Positions 14,828-24,272 of a stretch of DNA of 27,422 bases are shown piece by piece. The notes beneath the pieces were generated by a model. The model searched no databases, was not told where the DNA came from, and saw nothing but the letters and a program-made list of their open reading frames with translations. This DNA comes from DASPRM01 sp035319065 (GTDB taxonomy: Bacteria > Acidobacteriota > Terriglobia > Terriglobales > Acidobacteriaceae), in NCBI GenBank assembly GCA_035319065.1, contig DATHDM010000139.1, positions 1 through 27,422 on the forward strand, in the 5' to 3' direction. Position 1 is the first letter of the stretch, and each line of letters starts with the position of its first letter. Both the position numbers and the translations under genes were made by a program.

Positions 14828-16621
14828 TCAGAGGACAGGGCTGTCATTTCCCAGCATGGTCTCGCGGATCAGCTTGACCGGGGGAACGCCTTGTTTCAGA
14901 AAGCTGTCATGAAATTCTTGCAGCGAAAACTTGTCGCCCTTGGTCTTCCTGTAGTCCTCCCGCAGCTTCAGGATCTGCAATTTTCCCAGGGTGTACACCA
15001 GGTAAGTAGGGTCGGAGGTCCCGCGCTTGGCTTCCCGCGCGGCCACGGCGTGGGTCTGATATCCCTCTTTGACGAAGAAATCGACTGCCTGATCAAACGT
15101 CATTTTGCCAGTGTGCATCGAGATGCCCACAATGAAGCGCGCATCCCGCAGCAGGGCATCCTGCAGTTGGCCAAGACGTAGCTGCAGGAAACGCATGTCC
15201 ACCGCGGTCCCCGGCGTGCGCCCGTAGCCCTCGTCCAGCATCATCTGCTCGGTGTAATGCGCCCAACCCTCCGCGTTCGAGCCGCAGCCCAGGATCTTGC
15301 GGACCTTGGATGGCGCATGGAAGAGCCACAGGAACTGCGTATAGTGCCCGGGAAAAGCCTCATGCACCGCTGTGCTGATGATGGTCCCGCGATTGAATCC
15401 CTCCAGCCATTCCTCGGTTTGCTCCTTCGACCACCGTGAGTCAGGCAGGGTTACATTGAAGTAGGCTTCCGTGGCCCTGGTTTCGTATGGGCCGGGAGTA
15501 TCCATGGACGCGGAGGTCAGCGCCCGCGCAAACGGGGGGGTCTCCTCCACGATGGGCATCACTTGCGAGGGAATGGTTACGATGTGTTGCGTCTCGATGT
15601 ACCCGCGCAGGCCGCTCAGCACGTCGCGAAAGCTCTCGAGCAGATGGTCGCCCGTGGGATGGTCCTTCTCCATCTCCTGCAGAATCTCCTGGGGAGCCTT
15701 CTTGGCGTCTATCTGCGCTGCCACTTCCTTGAAGCGCTGCTGGTTTCTATGCAAGTCTTCATAGCCGATCTCGAGCAGCCGGTCGAGCGGAATGTCGACC
15801 ATCTCGTCGTATTCCAGCTTCTTGCGATAGTTGGCTGCGCCAATGCGGAAGTCGCCGTGGGAAATGGGCAGCAGGTCTTCCTGCAGGAAGTTCTGATATT
15901 TCTCCAGCGCGCCGATCACACCCTGGTTGGCTTCCTTGAATTCCGCCAGCAACGCCGGATCTTTCACTTCGGTAAAGGCCGCGGGCACATCTTTCTGGAA
16001 GAAGCCGATGATTCCCGGTATCTGCTCGAGAGCTACCTCGGTGTAGACCCGCGGTGGATTCGTCAGGTTGGCGCGCGCCGCCGCCAACACCGCCGGCATC
16101 TGCTTCTCACGCGCGATCAGTGACCGCAGGCGCTCCTCCGGAGAAGCGTATTTGCGCGCCATGATGACGAATGCGCTGTTGGCGAGACCGCCGGAATAGC
16201 GGTCGGGATTCCGCTCCCATTGCCGAATATTCTCCAGGGACAGCAGCGTGGAATTGATGTTGGCCAGCACCAGTTCATAGTCCTGGCGCGTCTGCAAGGG
16301 CAGCCCGGTTGGGTCGAACTTCTCCAACCGTGCGCGGAATTGACGGTTGAAGACGATCTGCCGATCGATGTTCTTTCGCGAATAGTCTTCCATCTGGCTG
16401 TCGAACTGATGGAATCCGGTGGCGGTTCCCTCGGTGGGGCGGTCGTGGAAGTACTGTTCGAAATACTCATCCACGAGCGTGTTCCAGGAAGCCAGCGTGG
16501 CGGGCGAGCTGGCAGGTGCTGCTTGCCGGGCCATCTCAGTCTTTCCTTGCCGGGTCTGGGCTTGAGCGATGAAAGAAAACGCAATCAACAGAGCGAAGGC
16601 GGCGCGCGTTGGAATCTGCAT
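14828..16621 (-). CDS. Secreted DUF885-family protein, probable zinc metallopeptidase
   Basis: 597 aa. A cleavable signal peptide covers residues 1 to about 21 (hydrophobic stretch ending AQAQ). The family signature HEAFPGHYTQ (His420, Glu421, His426) resembles the zinc-binding helix of gluzincins, and EGWAHYTEQMMLDEGY downstream supplies a likely third metal ligand Glu. DUF885 is related in fold to M32/M3-type carboxy- and oligopeptidases, so a periplasmic peptidase is likely; the substrate is unknown. It lies 75 nt downstream of mfd and 66 nt upstream of galU on the same strand, loosely co-directional rather than a tight operon. The start at 16621 gives a proper signal peptide; there is no strong Shine-Dalgarno site. 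Confidence 0.88.
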   Translation of the reverse strand: MQIPTRAAFALLIAFSFIAQAQTRQGKTEMARQAAPASSPATLASWNTLVDEYFEQYFHDRPTEGTATGFHQFDSQMEDYSRKNIDRQIVFNRQFRARLEKFDPTGLPLQTRQDYELVLANINSTLLSLENIRQWERNPDRYSGGLANSAFVIMARKYASPEERLRSLIAREKQMPAVLAAARANLTNPPRVYTEVALEQIPGIIGFFQKDVPAAFTEVKDPALLAEFKEANQGVIGALEKYQNFLQEDLLPISHGDFRIGAANYRKKLEYDEMVDIPLDRLLEIGYEDLHRNQQRFKEVAAQIDAKKAPQEILQEMEKDHPTGDHLLESFRDVLSGLRGYIETQHIVTIPSQVMPIVEETPPFARALTSASMDTPGPYETRATEAYFNVTLPDSRWSKEQTEEWLEGFNRGTIISTAVHEAFPGHYTQFLWLFHAPSKVRKILGCGSNAEGWAHYTEQMMLDEGYGRTPGTAVDMRFLQLRLGQLQDALLRDARFIVGISMHTGKMTFDQAVDFFVKEGYQTHAVAAREAKRGTSDPTYLVYTLGKLQILKLREDYRKTKGDKFSLQEFHDSFLKQGVPPVKLIRETMLGNDSPVL

Positions 16622-16696
16622 AGACAGTCAGTAGACGATCCACCTTACCATAGGAAAGCATTATTCCCGGATTGGCAGCCAGCTCGGTGCACCCGG

Positions 16697-19600
16697 CTAG
16701 CGGGTCACCCCGTCGCGCAGCACGCCCACCTGCACGGTCGCAAGCTCCTCCAGCAGGCGCTTCAGCCGCGCCAACACCTCTTCGGCCGCGGTTGCTGCCA
16801 TGGTGAACTTCAGGATTCCCGCCGGCGTAAACTGCGCCCATCTCCGCCGCGACACCCATTGCATGAGCCGCTCCGGATCGACGCCCGCGTTCTCGGCAAA
16901 CTTGATATTCACGATGTCGCGATGCCGGTCGATCCCCATCACGCCGACCCGCCGGCACAGCAGCTTCAACGTGGCATATTCCAGCAGGTTGCGCACTGCG
17001 GGAGGCGGCGGCCCGTAGCGATCCTCCAGTTCCCCGGCAACGTCCTCGAGCTGGCTCTCGTTCTCGACTCCCGCCACGCGCTTGTACATGCGCAACCGCT
17101 GGTTCTCTTCGGCGATGTAGTCCACTGGAATGCGGATGTTGATGCCGAGGTTGAGCTGCGTCTCCACTTCCTCCGGCGCCACCTCGCCCTTCAATTCGCG
17201 CACCGTGCGTTCCAGCATTGAGGTATACAGCTCGAAGCCCACGGCGTCGATGTGACCGCTCTGCTCCCCGCCCAGCATGTTGCCGGCGCCGCGCAGCTCC
17301 AGGTCCAGGGCCGCAATCTTGAAGCCCGCTCCCAGGTCGGAAAACTCTTTCAGCGCTGCCAGCCGGCGGCGCGCCAGCGGCGTCAGCTCGGTATCGGGAG
17401 GAACCAGCAGGTACGCGTAGGCGCGGCGATTCGATCGCCCAACCCGGCCTCGCAGCTGGTACAGCTCGGAAAGTCCATAGCGGTCGGCACGGTTGATGAT
17501 GATGGTGTTGCACAGCGGAATATCCAGCCCGTTCTCCACAATCGTGGTCGCCACCAGCACGTCGGCCTGGTGACGCACGAATTGCAGCATCACCTTCTCC
17601 AATTCGCCCTCCGACATCTGGCCGTGGCCCACTGTGACCCGCGCCCTGGGCACCATTTCCTGCACATGCGCGGCGATCTCGTAGATCGACTCCACGCGGT
17701 TGTGGATGAAGTACACCTGCCCGCCGCGCTCCAACTCGTGCTCCAGCGCGGAGCGCACCAGCTTCTCTTCGTAGGGTGCAACTACGGTTTGGATGGCGAT
17801 GCGGTCTTTGGGTGGCGTCTCGATCACGCTCATGTCGCGCAGCCCCACCAGCGACATGTGCAGCGTGCGCGGGATCGGCGTCGCCGACATCGCCAGCACG
17901 TCCACCTCTTTGCGAAGCTGCTTCAGCCGCTCCTTGTGGCGCACTCCGAAGCGCTGCTCCTCATCGATAATCACCAGGCCCAGGTCGGCGAACTTCACAT
18001 CCTGGGATAGCAGCCGGTGAGTTCCGATCACAACATCCACCTGCCCGTGCTCTGCCTTCTGCGTAATCTCCTTCTGCTCCCTGGGAGTGCGGAAGCGGCT
18101 GAGCATCTCGACCCGGATGGGGAAGGCCGCGAAGCGCTGCTTGAAGGTTTCGTAATGCTGGAAAGCGAGCACGGTGGTGGGCGCCAGCACCGCCACCTGC
18201 TTGTTGTCGCTCACCGCCTTGAATGCGGCGCGCATGGCTACTTCGGTCTTGCCGTAGCCGACATCCCCGCACAGCAGGCGGTCCATGGGTGTGCCCGCCT
18301 GCATGTCGCGCTTCACATCTCCTATGGCGGTGAGCTGGTCTTCGGTCTCGCTGAACTCGAAGGCATCTTCGAACTCGCGCTGCCATTCGGTGTCGGTGGG
18401 ATAGGCGTGGCCGTCCGCCAGCTTGCGCTGGGCGTAGAGCTTGATGAGTTCCTCCGCCATGTCGCGCATGGCTTTCTTGACCCGCGCCTTGGTCTTCTGC
18501 CATTGCGCCGTGCCCAGGCGATTGAGCGCGGGCCGCGCTCCCTCCGCCGAGCGGTACTTCTGGACCAGGTCGAGCCGCGTCAGGGGAACGTACAAGCGCG
18601 CGGCTTCGGCGTATTCCAGGATCATGAACTCGGCATTGGCGCCGTCGGCCTGCGGAATTTCCTTCAACCCCTGGTACTGCCCGATGCCATGCTCCACGTG
18701 GACCACATAGTCGCCCACCGCGAGATCGCGGAAGTCCGAGGCGAACGCCGCCGTCTTCGATTTCTGCCGCAGAGGCCGGGCGGCCGCCACCTCCGATTCG
18801 TCGAACAAGTCACTGGCCCCGAAGATCACCAGCCCCACGTCCGGCAGCGCTACGCCGTCGGGTACGAAGCCCTTGACGATCGTAGTCAGCACTTCTTCCC
18901 CCGCCAGGTAGGCGGCGTCATCCACATGCGTCTCCCCGGGACGCGGCGTGCGGCTTCCCAGGCGGAAACTCACGCCGTACTCGCTGAAGATTTCTCCCAG
19001 CCGCTCCACCTCGCCCGTGTTGCCCGCTGCGAAGATCACCCGCCGGCTTTCGGCCGCCAGCCTCTTCACCTCTTCCACCATGGCCGGCACCGAGCCGTGA
19101 AATTTCATCGCCGGCTGCGAGGCGAACGCCACCCGCTGGCTCTCTTCATCGCTGCCTAACCCCAGATGCTCGAGATCGGCGCCGGTCTTCGAGTCCAGCT
19201 GTGCCCACCAGGCTTGCGGAGAAAAATACAGATCCTCGGGGTGAACCAGATTTCCGACCCCGCTCCTCTCGTGAGCGGCTTTCACCTTCTCCCACCAGTG
19301 CGCCAGCTCGCTTCTGACCAGCGAGGGCTCATCGATCAGCGCGCTCACTTGAGGAAGCAGTTCGAAGATGCTCTCACCCGTGCCCGCCACCGGCGCATAG
19401 AGCTCCCATCCAGGAAAAACAGTGATGCCACCGGCGCGAATCGCCTCTTCGATCACCTCTTCCCGTCCGCTGACGCGGGCCCCAGTCAAACGGGCATGGA
19501 TTGCAGCCAGGGTCTCTTCGCGCACGGGCGTATCGGTTAAGGGCATCAGCACCATGTCGTCAACCGGGCTCGAGGAGCGTTGCGTGCCCGGGTCAAACTT

Positions 19601-20248
19601 GCGGATGGATTCGATCTCGTCCCCGAACAGCTCCACTCGCAGTGGTCGATCAGACTCCGCCGGATACACGTCCAGGATTCCTCCCCGGACCGAGTACTCG
19701 CCGGGCATCTCCACCACATCGGTGCGCGTGTAGCCGACCATGTTCAGGTGGGTGACCACCTTCTCGATGTCCACCACCTCGCCGCGATGAAACACCTGCC
19801 CCAGATCGAAGTAATACTCGGGCGACTGCAGCTTCATCACCGCCGCAGCTACGGGAATGATGATCACCCGGGCTTCGCCGGTGGTGATGCGCCACAGCGC
19901 CTTGGCCCGCGCCTCCTGGATCTCCGCGTGAGGCGAGAGATTTTCAAACGGCAGGACGTCGTAGGCCGGTACGCTCACCACCGCTTCCGGCGACATCGCA
20001 CCCGTCAGCTCGCAAAAGCCCTGCACGCGCGGCAGCATCTCGTCCGCGGCGCGATTATCGGCAACCACTACCAGCAGCGGCCGCGCTGCGGCGCGGGCCA
20101 GCAGAGGAATCAGCAGCGCCTTGGCGGTGGGAATGAGCCCGGAGACACCAATCCGCCCCGTGCCCGTCTTCAGGTGGGAACTGACACGCGAGAAGCCGGA
20201 AGTTTTCTCCACGTCCGCAAACAACTCGCGGACGAACGGCAGAATCAT
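16697..20248 (-). CDS. mfd: Transcription-repair coupling factor
   Basis: 1183 aa (E. coli Mfd 1148). Mfd is a DNA translocase that removes RNA polymerase stalled at lesions and recruits UvrA. Domain order: UvrB-like N-terminal modules (1 to about 350), a CarD-like RNA polymerase-interacting domain starting around 505 (VGDYVVHVEHGIGQYQG), RecG-like helicase motors with Walker A GDVGYGKTE (Lys667), motif II DEEQ (762-765), motif III SATPIPRTLH, and motif VI QLRGRVGRS, then the C-terminal domain (about 1030-1183). ATG at 20248 with GAAGAG close upstream. No broken motif was seen. Confidence 0.97.
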   Translation of the reverse strand: MILPFVRELFADVEKTSGFSRVSSHLKTGTGRIGVSGLIPTAKALLIPLLARAAARPLLVVVADNRAADEMLPRVQGFCELTGAMSPEAVVSVPAYDVLPFENLSPHAEIQEARAKALWRITTGEARVIIIPVAAAVMKLQSPEYYFDLGQVFHRGEVVDIEKVVTHLNMVGYTRTDVVEMPGEYSVRGGILDVYPAESDRPLRVELFGDEIESIRKFDPGTQRSSSPVDDMVLMPLTDTPVREETLAAIHARLTGARVSGREEVIEEAIRAGGITVFPGWELYAPVAGTGESIFELLPQVSALIDEPSLVRSELAHWWEKVKAAHERSGVGNLVHPEDLYFSPQAWWAQLDSKTGADLEHLGLGSDEESQRVAFASQPAMKFHGSVPAMVEEVKRLAAESRRVIFAAGNTGEVERLGEIFSEYGVSFRLGSRTPRPGETHVDDAAYLAGEEVLTTIVKGFVPDGVALPDVGLVIFGASDLFDESEVAAARPLRQKSKTAAFASDFRDLAVGDYVVHVEHGIGQYQGLKEIPQADGANAEFMILEYAEAARLYVPLTRLDLVQKYRSAEGARPALNRLGTAQWQKTKARVKKAMRDMAEELIKLYAQRKLADGHAYPTDTEWQREFEDAFEFSETEDQLTAIGDVKRDMQAGTPMDRLLCGDVGYGKTEVAMRAAFKAVSDNKQVAVLAPTTVLAFQHYETFKQRFAAFPIRVEMLSRFRTPREQKEITQKAEHGQVDVVIGTHRLLSQDVKFADLGLVIIDEEQRFGVRHKERLKQLRKEVDVLAMSATPIPRTLHMSLVGLRDMSVIETPPKDRIAIQTVVAPYEEKLVRSALEHELERGGQVYFIHNRVESIYEIAAHVQEMVPRARVTVGHGQMSEGELEKVMLQFVRHQADVLVATTIVENGLDIPLCNTIIINRADRYGLSELYQLRGRVGRSNRRAYAYLLVPPDTELTPLARRRLAALKEFSDLGAGFKIAALDLELRGAGNMLGGEQSGHIDAVGFELYTSMLERTVRELKGEVAPEEVETQLNLGINIRIPVDYIAEENQRLRMYKRVAGVENESQLEDVAGELEDRYGPPPPAVRNLLEYATLKLLCRRVGVMGIDRHRDIVNIKFAENAGVDPERLMQWVSRRRWAQFTPAGILKFTMAATAAEEVLARLKRLLEELATVQVGVLRDGVTR

Positions 20249-20276
20249 CGCTCTTCGATTCTACAGGACGTATGTG

Positions 20277-20300
20277 TGGCGCGGGCACTCTTGCCCGCGA
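20277..20300. repeat. REP-like hairpin element, copy 1
   Basis: GTGG (20277-20280) is followed by an 8-bp perfect stem CGCGGGCA (20281-20288) / TGCCCGCG (20293-20300) with loop CTCT. It lies between the mfd start and the PilZ gene. Its lead sequence and loop resemble the element at 24273-24294. Confidence 0.5.
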
Positions 20301-20451
20301 AAGGTCTTGTGGGAGCCTTGCGGGAATTCTCTATTCGTTGAGCTTGGCCGAAGGATCAAAATGCAGTTTAGGATTCAAAACGGTTTGCTTGCCAGCCTCT
20401 ACTCTGACTCTCTTGGCGATTGTGCAACGAAGAGTTTACCGCGTCCGGCTC

Positions 20452-21147
20452 TTACTCTACCGGCTGTTGCCCCATGGCCTCTTCCTGCTTGGCGAACCAG
20501 TCGGTCATATGCTTGCGTGAAGCTGTCGGAACCTGATCGAAGCGCACTCCGGCGCGGCCCTGCTCGTCCGACCACACGACCACTGCCCGCAACTCTACCT
20601 GCGAGCCGCCCGGCAAGGCGAAGCGCAGCTGCGCCAGCGACTTGGGCTGCAGAACGCAGTTCATCTTCAGCGCCATGCCTCCCTCGCTGATATTGATGGC
20701 CAGTCCCGGATACTCCGTCTTCTCGTCGAAGCTGACCCCGACCGGCGTTTCGAGGTGGTACCGGAAGTACCGCCGGCGTTCACTGACCATGAGCCCATAG
20801 GCCGCGCGGAAGCTTGACTTCGCGCGCTCCGCCGAGATCGGCTTCTCCAGCGCCAGATGCGCTCCCATATCCAGAGCCGCTTGCAGGCTGGTCCGGCCGT
20901 TGACGATGGCGAATGCCATGGAATCGCTGTTGGAAGCCGTATTCTTTACTTCCTGGAGGACGCTGGCTCCCTCCGGCAGGTCGTCGCAATCGATGATCAC
21001 AGCGTCAAACTTGTGGCGGCGCAGGTCTTCGGTCGCCCACTCCGGCATGGTGTAAACGAACAGACCGATGCCCAGCTCGGTCATGGCGCGCTTGAGCACG
21101 TCGGTCATCTCGGCGTCGCGCGTCAGCAGCAATGACCGTAATTCCAT
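20452..21147 (-). CDS. Receiver-like domain plus PilZ domain protein
   Basis: 231 aa from the ATG at 21147 (an in-frame GTG lies directly before it). Residues 1-118 have the receiver fold pattern, with Asp53 at the phosphoacceptor place (VIIDCDDL) and Lys102 (LEKPIS). The usual N-terminal acidic pair is reduced to Arg10-Asp11, so phosphorylation is doubtful. Residues about 122-225 are a PilZ domain with both c-di-GMP-binding motifs: Arg125-x3-Arg129 (RRYFR) and N152-I-S154-E-G-G157. The protein should therefore bind cyclic di-GMP and act as an effector, perhaps in motility, surface or envelope control. It is read toward mfd, 203 nt away, and divergent from the secreted protein at 21386. Confidence 0.85.
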   Translation of the reverse strand: MELRSLLLTRDAEMTDVLKRAMTELGIGLFVYTMPEWATEDLRRHKFDAVIIDCDDLPEGASVLQEVKNTASNSDSMAFAIVNGRTSLQAALDMGAHLALEKPISAERAKSSFRAAYGLMVSERRRYFRYHLETPVGVSFDEKTEYPGLAINISEGGMALKMNCVLQPKSLAQLRFALPGGSQVELRAVVVWSDEQGRAGVRFDQVPTASRKHMTDWFAKQEEAMGQQPVE

Positions 21148-21385
21148 CACGCCGCCATCATAGGCGTTGCTCGGCGCGGTGATAACACACGTCAGTTCAT
21201 GTACTTGGGCCCCGAAGGACAAATTCTGTCATTCCCACCGACTCGGATTCACACGCCTCCCGCGGTGGACCATCTTCCTCTCTGGCGGCAGATTTTGCGC
21301 AACCATAGCCACCACAGGGGTTTCTAATAGATAGAGGTTCACGGAACCGGTGCGCTTCGGTCCCGTTTGGGGGTACCATTCCGCT

Positions 21386-22213
21386 GTGAAACCGACATTC
21401 CAATTCGGGTTTCTGTTGGTTGTTTTAGCCGCCCTTCCCTTGTGCGCGCAGATTAACGGAGTGCCGCCATCGGTCACTTCCTTCACCGGCAAAGTGGCTA
21501 CCGGTCCGGCGCCCAGTGTCACCTCGTTCAACGGCACCAATTTCGCGCCCGGAGTTCGTCCCAGCGTGAGTTCGTTGGGACCGCGTGGCTACACTCCTGG
21601 ATTTACCTGCACGAACTCTGCGCTGGTGCCTTCTGCCCTGGGCTGCACCAATCCAGCTTTTACCCCCACCATCGACTTCACCACTGGCCGCGTGCTGTTT
21701 GGACAAACGATCAACACCAGGGTGCCGCATAACCACCGTCGCGGCGGTTATCCCGTGTATGTCCCCTATGCGTATCCCTACCCGGTGGTAGTAGACGCAC
21801 CCACGGAAGAGGAAGTTCAGCCCGAGGATCCCCCGGGGCCCACGATTTACGATCGCTACGGAAATCGGCCTGCCTCTCCCATGCCCGGGTCCTATCCGGC
21901 CCCGCAGAACTACCCTGATCCGCGCTTGCGGGCCGCTTCCCCTCCAGCCTCCAGCGCTATTGCGTCCGAGGAACCTGCAGCCGCCGCGACCGAGAGCGAG
22001 CCGCCGCGAAATGAAACGCCCACTGTCCTCATCTTCAAGGATGGCCACCAGCAGCAGGTGACGAACTACGCGATTGTCGGCGACACCCTGTTCGATCTCG
22101 GTACCTTCGTGGCTCACCGCATCAAGCTTGCCGATCTCGATCTGAATGAGACCGCCAAGGTGAATGAGGATCGCGGTGTGGATTTCACGCTTCCCGCTTC
22201 CTACAAGAACTGA
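21386..22213 (+). CDS. Secreted protein with PSVTSF repeats and a C-terminal acidobacterial-type module
   Basis: 275 aa, function unknown. The GTG at 21386 starts a clean signal peptide (VKPTFQFGFLLVVLAALPLCAQ), and an earlier GTG at 21350 would only add non-hydrophobic residues. Residues about 27-68 contain three copies of a P-S-V-x-S-(F/L) motif. The middle is Tyr/Pro-rich (GGYPVYVPYAYPYPVVV), and 150-205 is Pro/Ala/Glu-rich and probably disordered. The last 60 residues form a separate module (VLIFKDGHQQQVTNYAIVG, then RIKLADLDLNETAKVNEDRGVDFTLP). I have seen similar endings in acidobacterial exported proteins, a recollection rather than a search result. Probable exported or surface protein. 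Confidence 0.75.
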   Translation: MKPTFQFGFLLVVLAALPLCAQINGVPPSVTSFTGKVATGPAPSVTSFNGTNFAPGVRPSVSSLGPRGYTPGFTCTNSALVPSALGCTNPAFTPTIDFTTGRVLFGQTINTRVPHNHRRGGYPVYVPYAYPYPVVVDAPTEEEVQPEDPPGPTIYDRYGNRPASPMPGSYPAPQNYPDPRLRAASPPASSAIASEEPAAAATESEPPRNETPTVLIFKDGHQQQVTNYAIVGDTLFDLGTFVAHRIKLADLDLNETAKVNEDRGVDFTLPASYKN

Positions 22214-22440
22214 CTCGAGTCTCTGGCGAGCATGGGGCGTAGCGCAGGCCAGCCCGAATCGAAGCCCACTGCTCCGCGTTGAACGGGCGCGCGCGGCCGC
22301 CCTCTCGGAATCCTCACTCAAACTTAACGGTGCGCGATAGACTTGGTGCTCGCCGGCGGATGACCACTGTGTCTCTGATTGTGCACAGGCATCCCCGGGG
22401 CATCCCTTCGCTCCGGGTGGGACAAGCAGGACCAGGACCG

Positions 22441-24255
22441 ATGACTAGCGAAACCCAGGCCTCGTTGCCAAGGAAATCCCACCGCGGATTTTCGCTGGGC
22501 CCTGCCTCTTCCCGCATCGCTGTCGCCTACATAGTTTTCTCCACCCTTTGGATCGTCTTCTCCGACACCATCCTTCACCTTCTGGTGGGCGCCCCCACGG
22601 TGGTCTGGAAGCTCGAGACCCTCAAGGGATTGGTATTTGTGCTTTTTACCGGTCTCTGCCTGCTTCTTGCCTTCCAATCCGCAGAGGTCAAGGAATACAC
22701 CGCGCGACGGCGCGCCGAATCCGCCGTGCGGCGGCTCATCCAGGCCAACCTGATTGGCACCTTCTTCTGGGCTGCGGATGGTTCGCTTCGCTACGCCAAC
22801 GACGCCTTTCTCGACATGCTGGGCTTCACCCGCGAGGACCTGAAGTCCGGGTTGCTCCGTTGGGACCGCATCTCCCCCCCGGAAGATCGCGAGCGTGACC
22901 AGCAAGCCAGGGAGATGCTGGAAAGCAGCGGCGTGGTGCCCAATGCCGATAAGGAGTTTTTGCGCAAAGACGGCACGCGCGTGCACGCTATCGTGGGCGG
23001 CGCCATGTTGGAGGGCGATCCGCATATGGGCATCGTCTACGCGCTCGACATCTCCGCGCTCAAGGCCGCCCAGCACGAGAGCCAGGAGCTGGAGGAACAG
23101 CTCCGCCAGATGCAGAAGCTGCAGGCCATCGGCCAGCTGGCCGGGGGCGTGGCCCACGACTTCAATAACCTGCTTAACGTGATGATGGGTTACACCAGCC
23201 TGATTGAGGCTCGCCTCTCGAGCGACGATCCCCTTCGCCTCAAGACTCATCAGGTGATGAGGGCGGGCGAAAAGGCCACCGCGCTGGTGCGCAAGCTGCT
23301 GGCCTTCAGCCGCCGGCAGGAGCTCAACCCCGTGGTGCTGGATCTGAATACCATTCTGGCGGAAATGGGAACCATCTTCCGGCAGATCCTTGGGGAAAAG
23401 ATCAGGTTACAAATTCAGCCGGCTGCCGGCCTGTGGCCGATCAAGGCTGACCCCACGCAGATGGAACAGGTGTTCATGAACCTGGTGGTGAATGCCCGCG
23501 ACGCCATGCCTGACGGAGGCAAGCTTACGATTGAAACCGCCAACGTCGATCTCGATGGGAACCAGGCCCGCGCCCGCCAGGTCGCCGCCGGTCCCCACGT
23601 CGTGCTGGCCGTCACCGACACCGGTATCGGCATGAGCGCCGAGACCCAGGCCCACATCTTCGAACCGTTCTTCACTACCAAGGCAATGGGCGAGGGCACT
23701 GGCCTGGGGCTTTCCACCACTTACGGCATCGTGGTGCAGAGCGGAGGGTGCATCGCGGTGGAGAGCTCGCTCGGCCACGGCAGCACCTTCCGCGTTTATC
23801 TTCCGCGCACGGCGGAGAGACTTGAACCCCGGACCGCCACCCTCCCGGCATTGGCGGCGCAAGCTGCGGAAGGCGCGCCTGCGGCGAACGAGACTTTGCT
23901 CGTCGCCGAAGACGCCGATGACCTGCGCACTCTCCTCGATCACATCCTGCGCGCCAAGGGCTACCACGTGCTCCTGGCCAAGGACGGCGAACAGGCAGTC
24001 GCCGCCTCGGCCGCGCACCCCGGCCCCATTCACCTGATGATCACCGACGTCATCATGCCCGGCCTGGCCGGCCCGCAGGCGGCACGGCTGATCCGCCAAA
24101 ACAGGCCCACGATGAAGGTCATCTATATCTCCGGCTACGGCACCGAGGCCATGACTCGCGAAGGAACCCTGCCCCAGGGGGAGAGCGTGATCGAAAAGCC
24201 GTTTCGTACGGAAGTTCTGGTGCGTAAGGTTCGTGAACTGCTCGATGCGGGTTGA
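22441..24255 (+). CDS. Membrane hybrid histidine kinase (PAS-HisKA-HATPase-REC)
   Basis: 604 aa. Two N-terminal transmembrane segments (about 22-43 and 59-78) flank a short periplasmic loop containing FSDTILHLLV, a layout common in PAS sensor kinases. A PAS domain covers about 100-205 (TFFWAADGSLRYANDAFLDMLGFT). The HisKA phosphorylation site is His239 in GGVAHDFNNLL. The ATPase has N-box NLVVNARDAMPDGG, DTGIGM, FEPFFTTK and GEGTGLGLSTTYGIV. A C-terminal receiver (about 480-600) has Asp536 in MITDVIMPG and a conserved Lys in EKPF. The ATG at 22441 is chosen over upstream in-frame codons because AGGA motifs precede it and the membrane segments follow directly. No partner regulator is adjacent; the signal sensed is unknown. 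Confidence 0.92.
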   Translation: MTSETQASLPRKSHRGFSLGPASSRIAVAYIVFSTLWIVFSDTILHLLVGAPTVVWKLETLKGLVFVLFTGLCLLLAFQSAEVKEYTARRRAESAVRRLIQANLIGTFFWAADGSLRYANDAFLDMLGFTREDLKSGLLRWDRISPPEDRERDQQAREMLESSGVVPNADKEFLRKDGTRVHAIVGGAMLEGDPHMGIVYALDISALKAAQHESQELEEQLRQMQKLQAIGQLAGGVAHDFNNLLNVMMGYTSLIEARLSSDDPLRLKTHQVMRAGEKATALVRKLLAFSRRQELNPVVLDLNTILAEMGTIFRQILGEKIRLQIQPAAGLWPIKADPTQMEQVFMNLVVNARDAMPDGGKLTIETANVDLDGNQARARQVAAGPHVVLAVTDTGIGMSAETQAHIFEPFFTTKAMGEGTGLGLSTTYGIVVQSGGCIAVESSLGHGSTFRVYLPRTAERLEPRTATLPALAAQAAEGAPAANETLLVAEDADDLRTLLDHILRAKGYHVLLAKDGEQAVAASAAHPGPIHLMITDVIMPGLAGPQAARLIRQNRPTMKVIYISGYGTEAMTREGTLPQGESVIEKPFRTEVLVRKVRELLDAG

Positions 24256-24272
24256 TTAGAGTAATCACGTGG

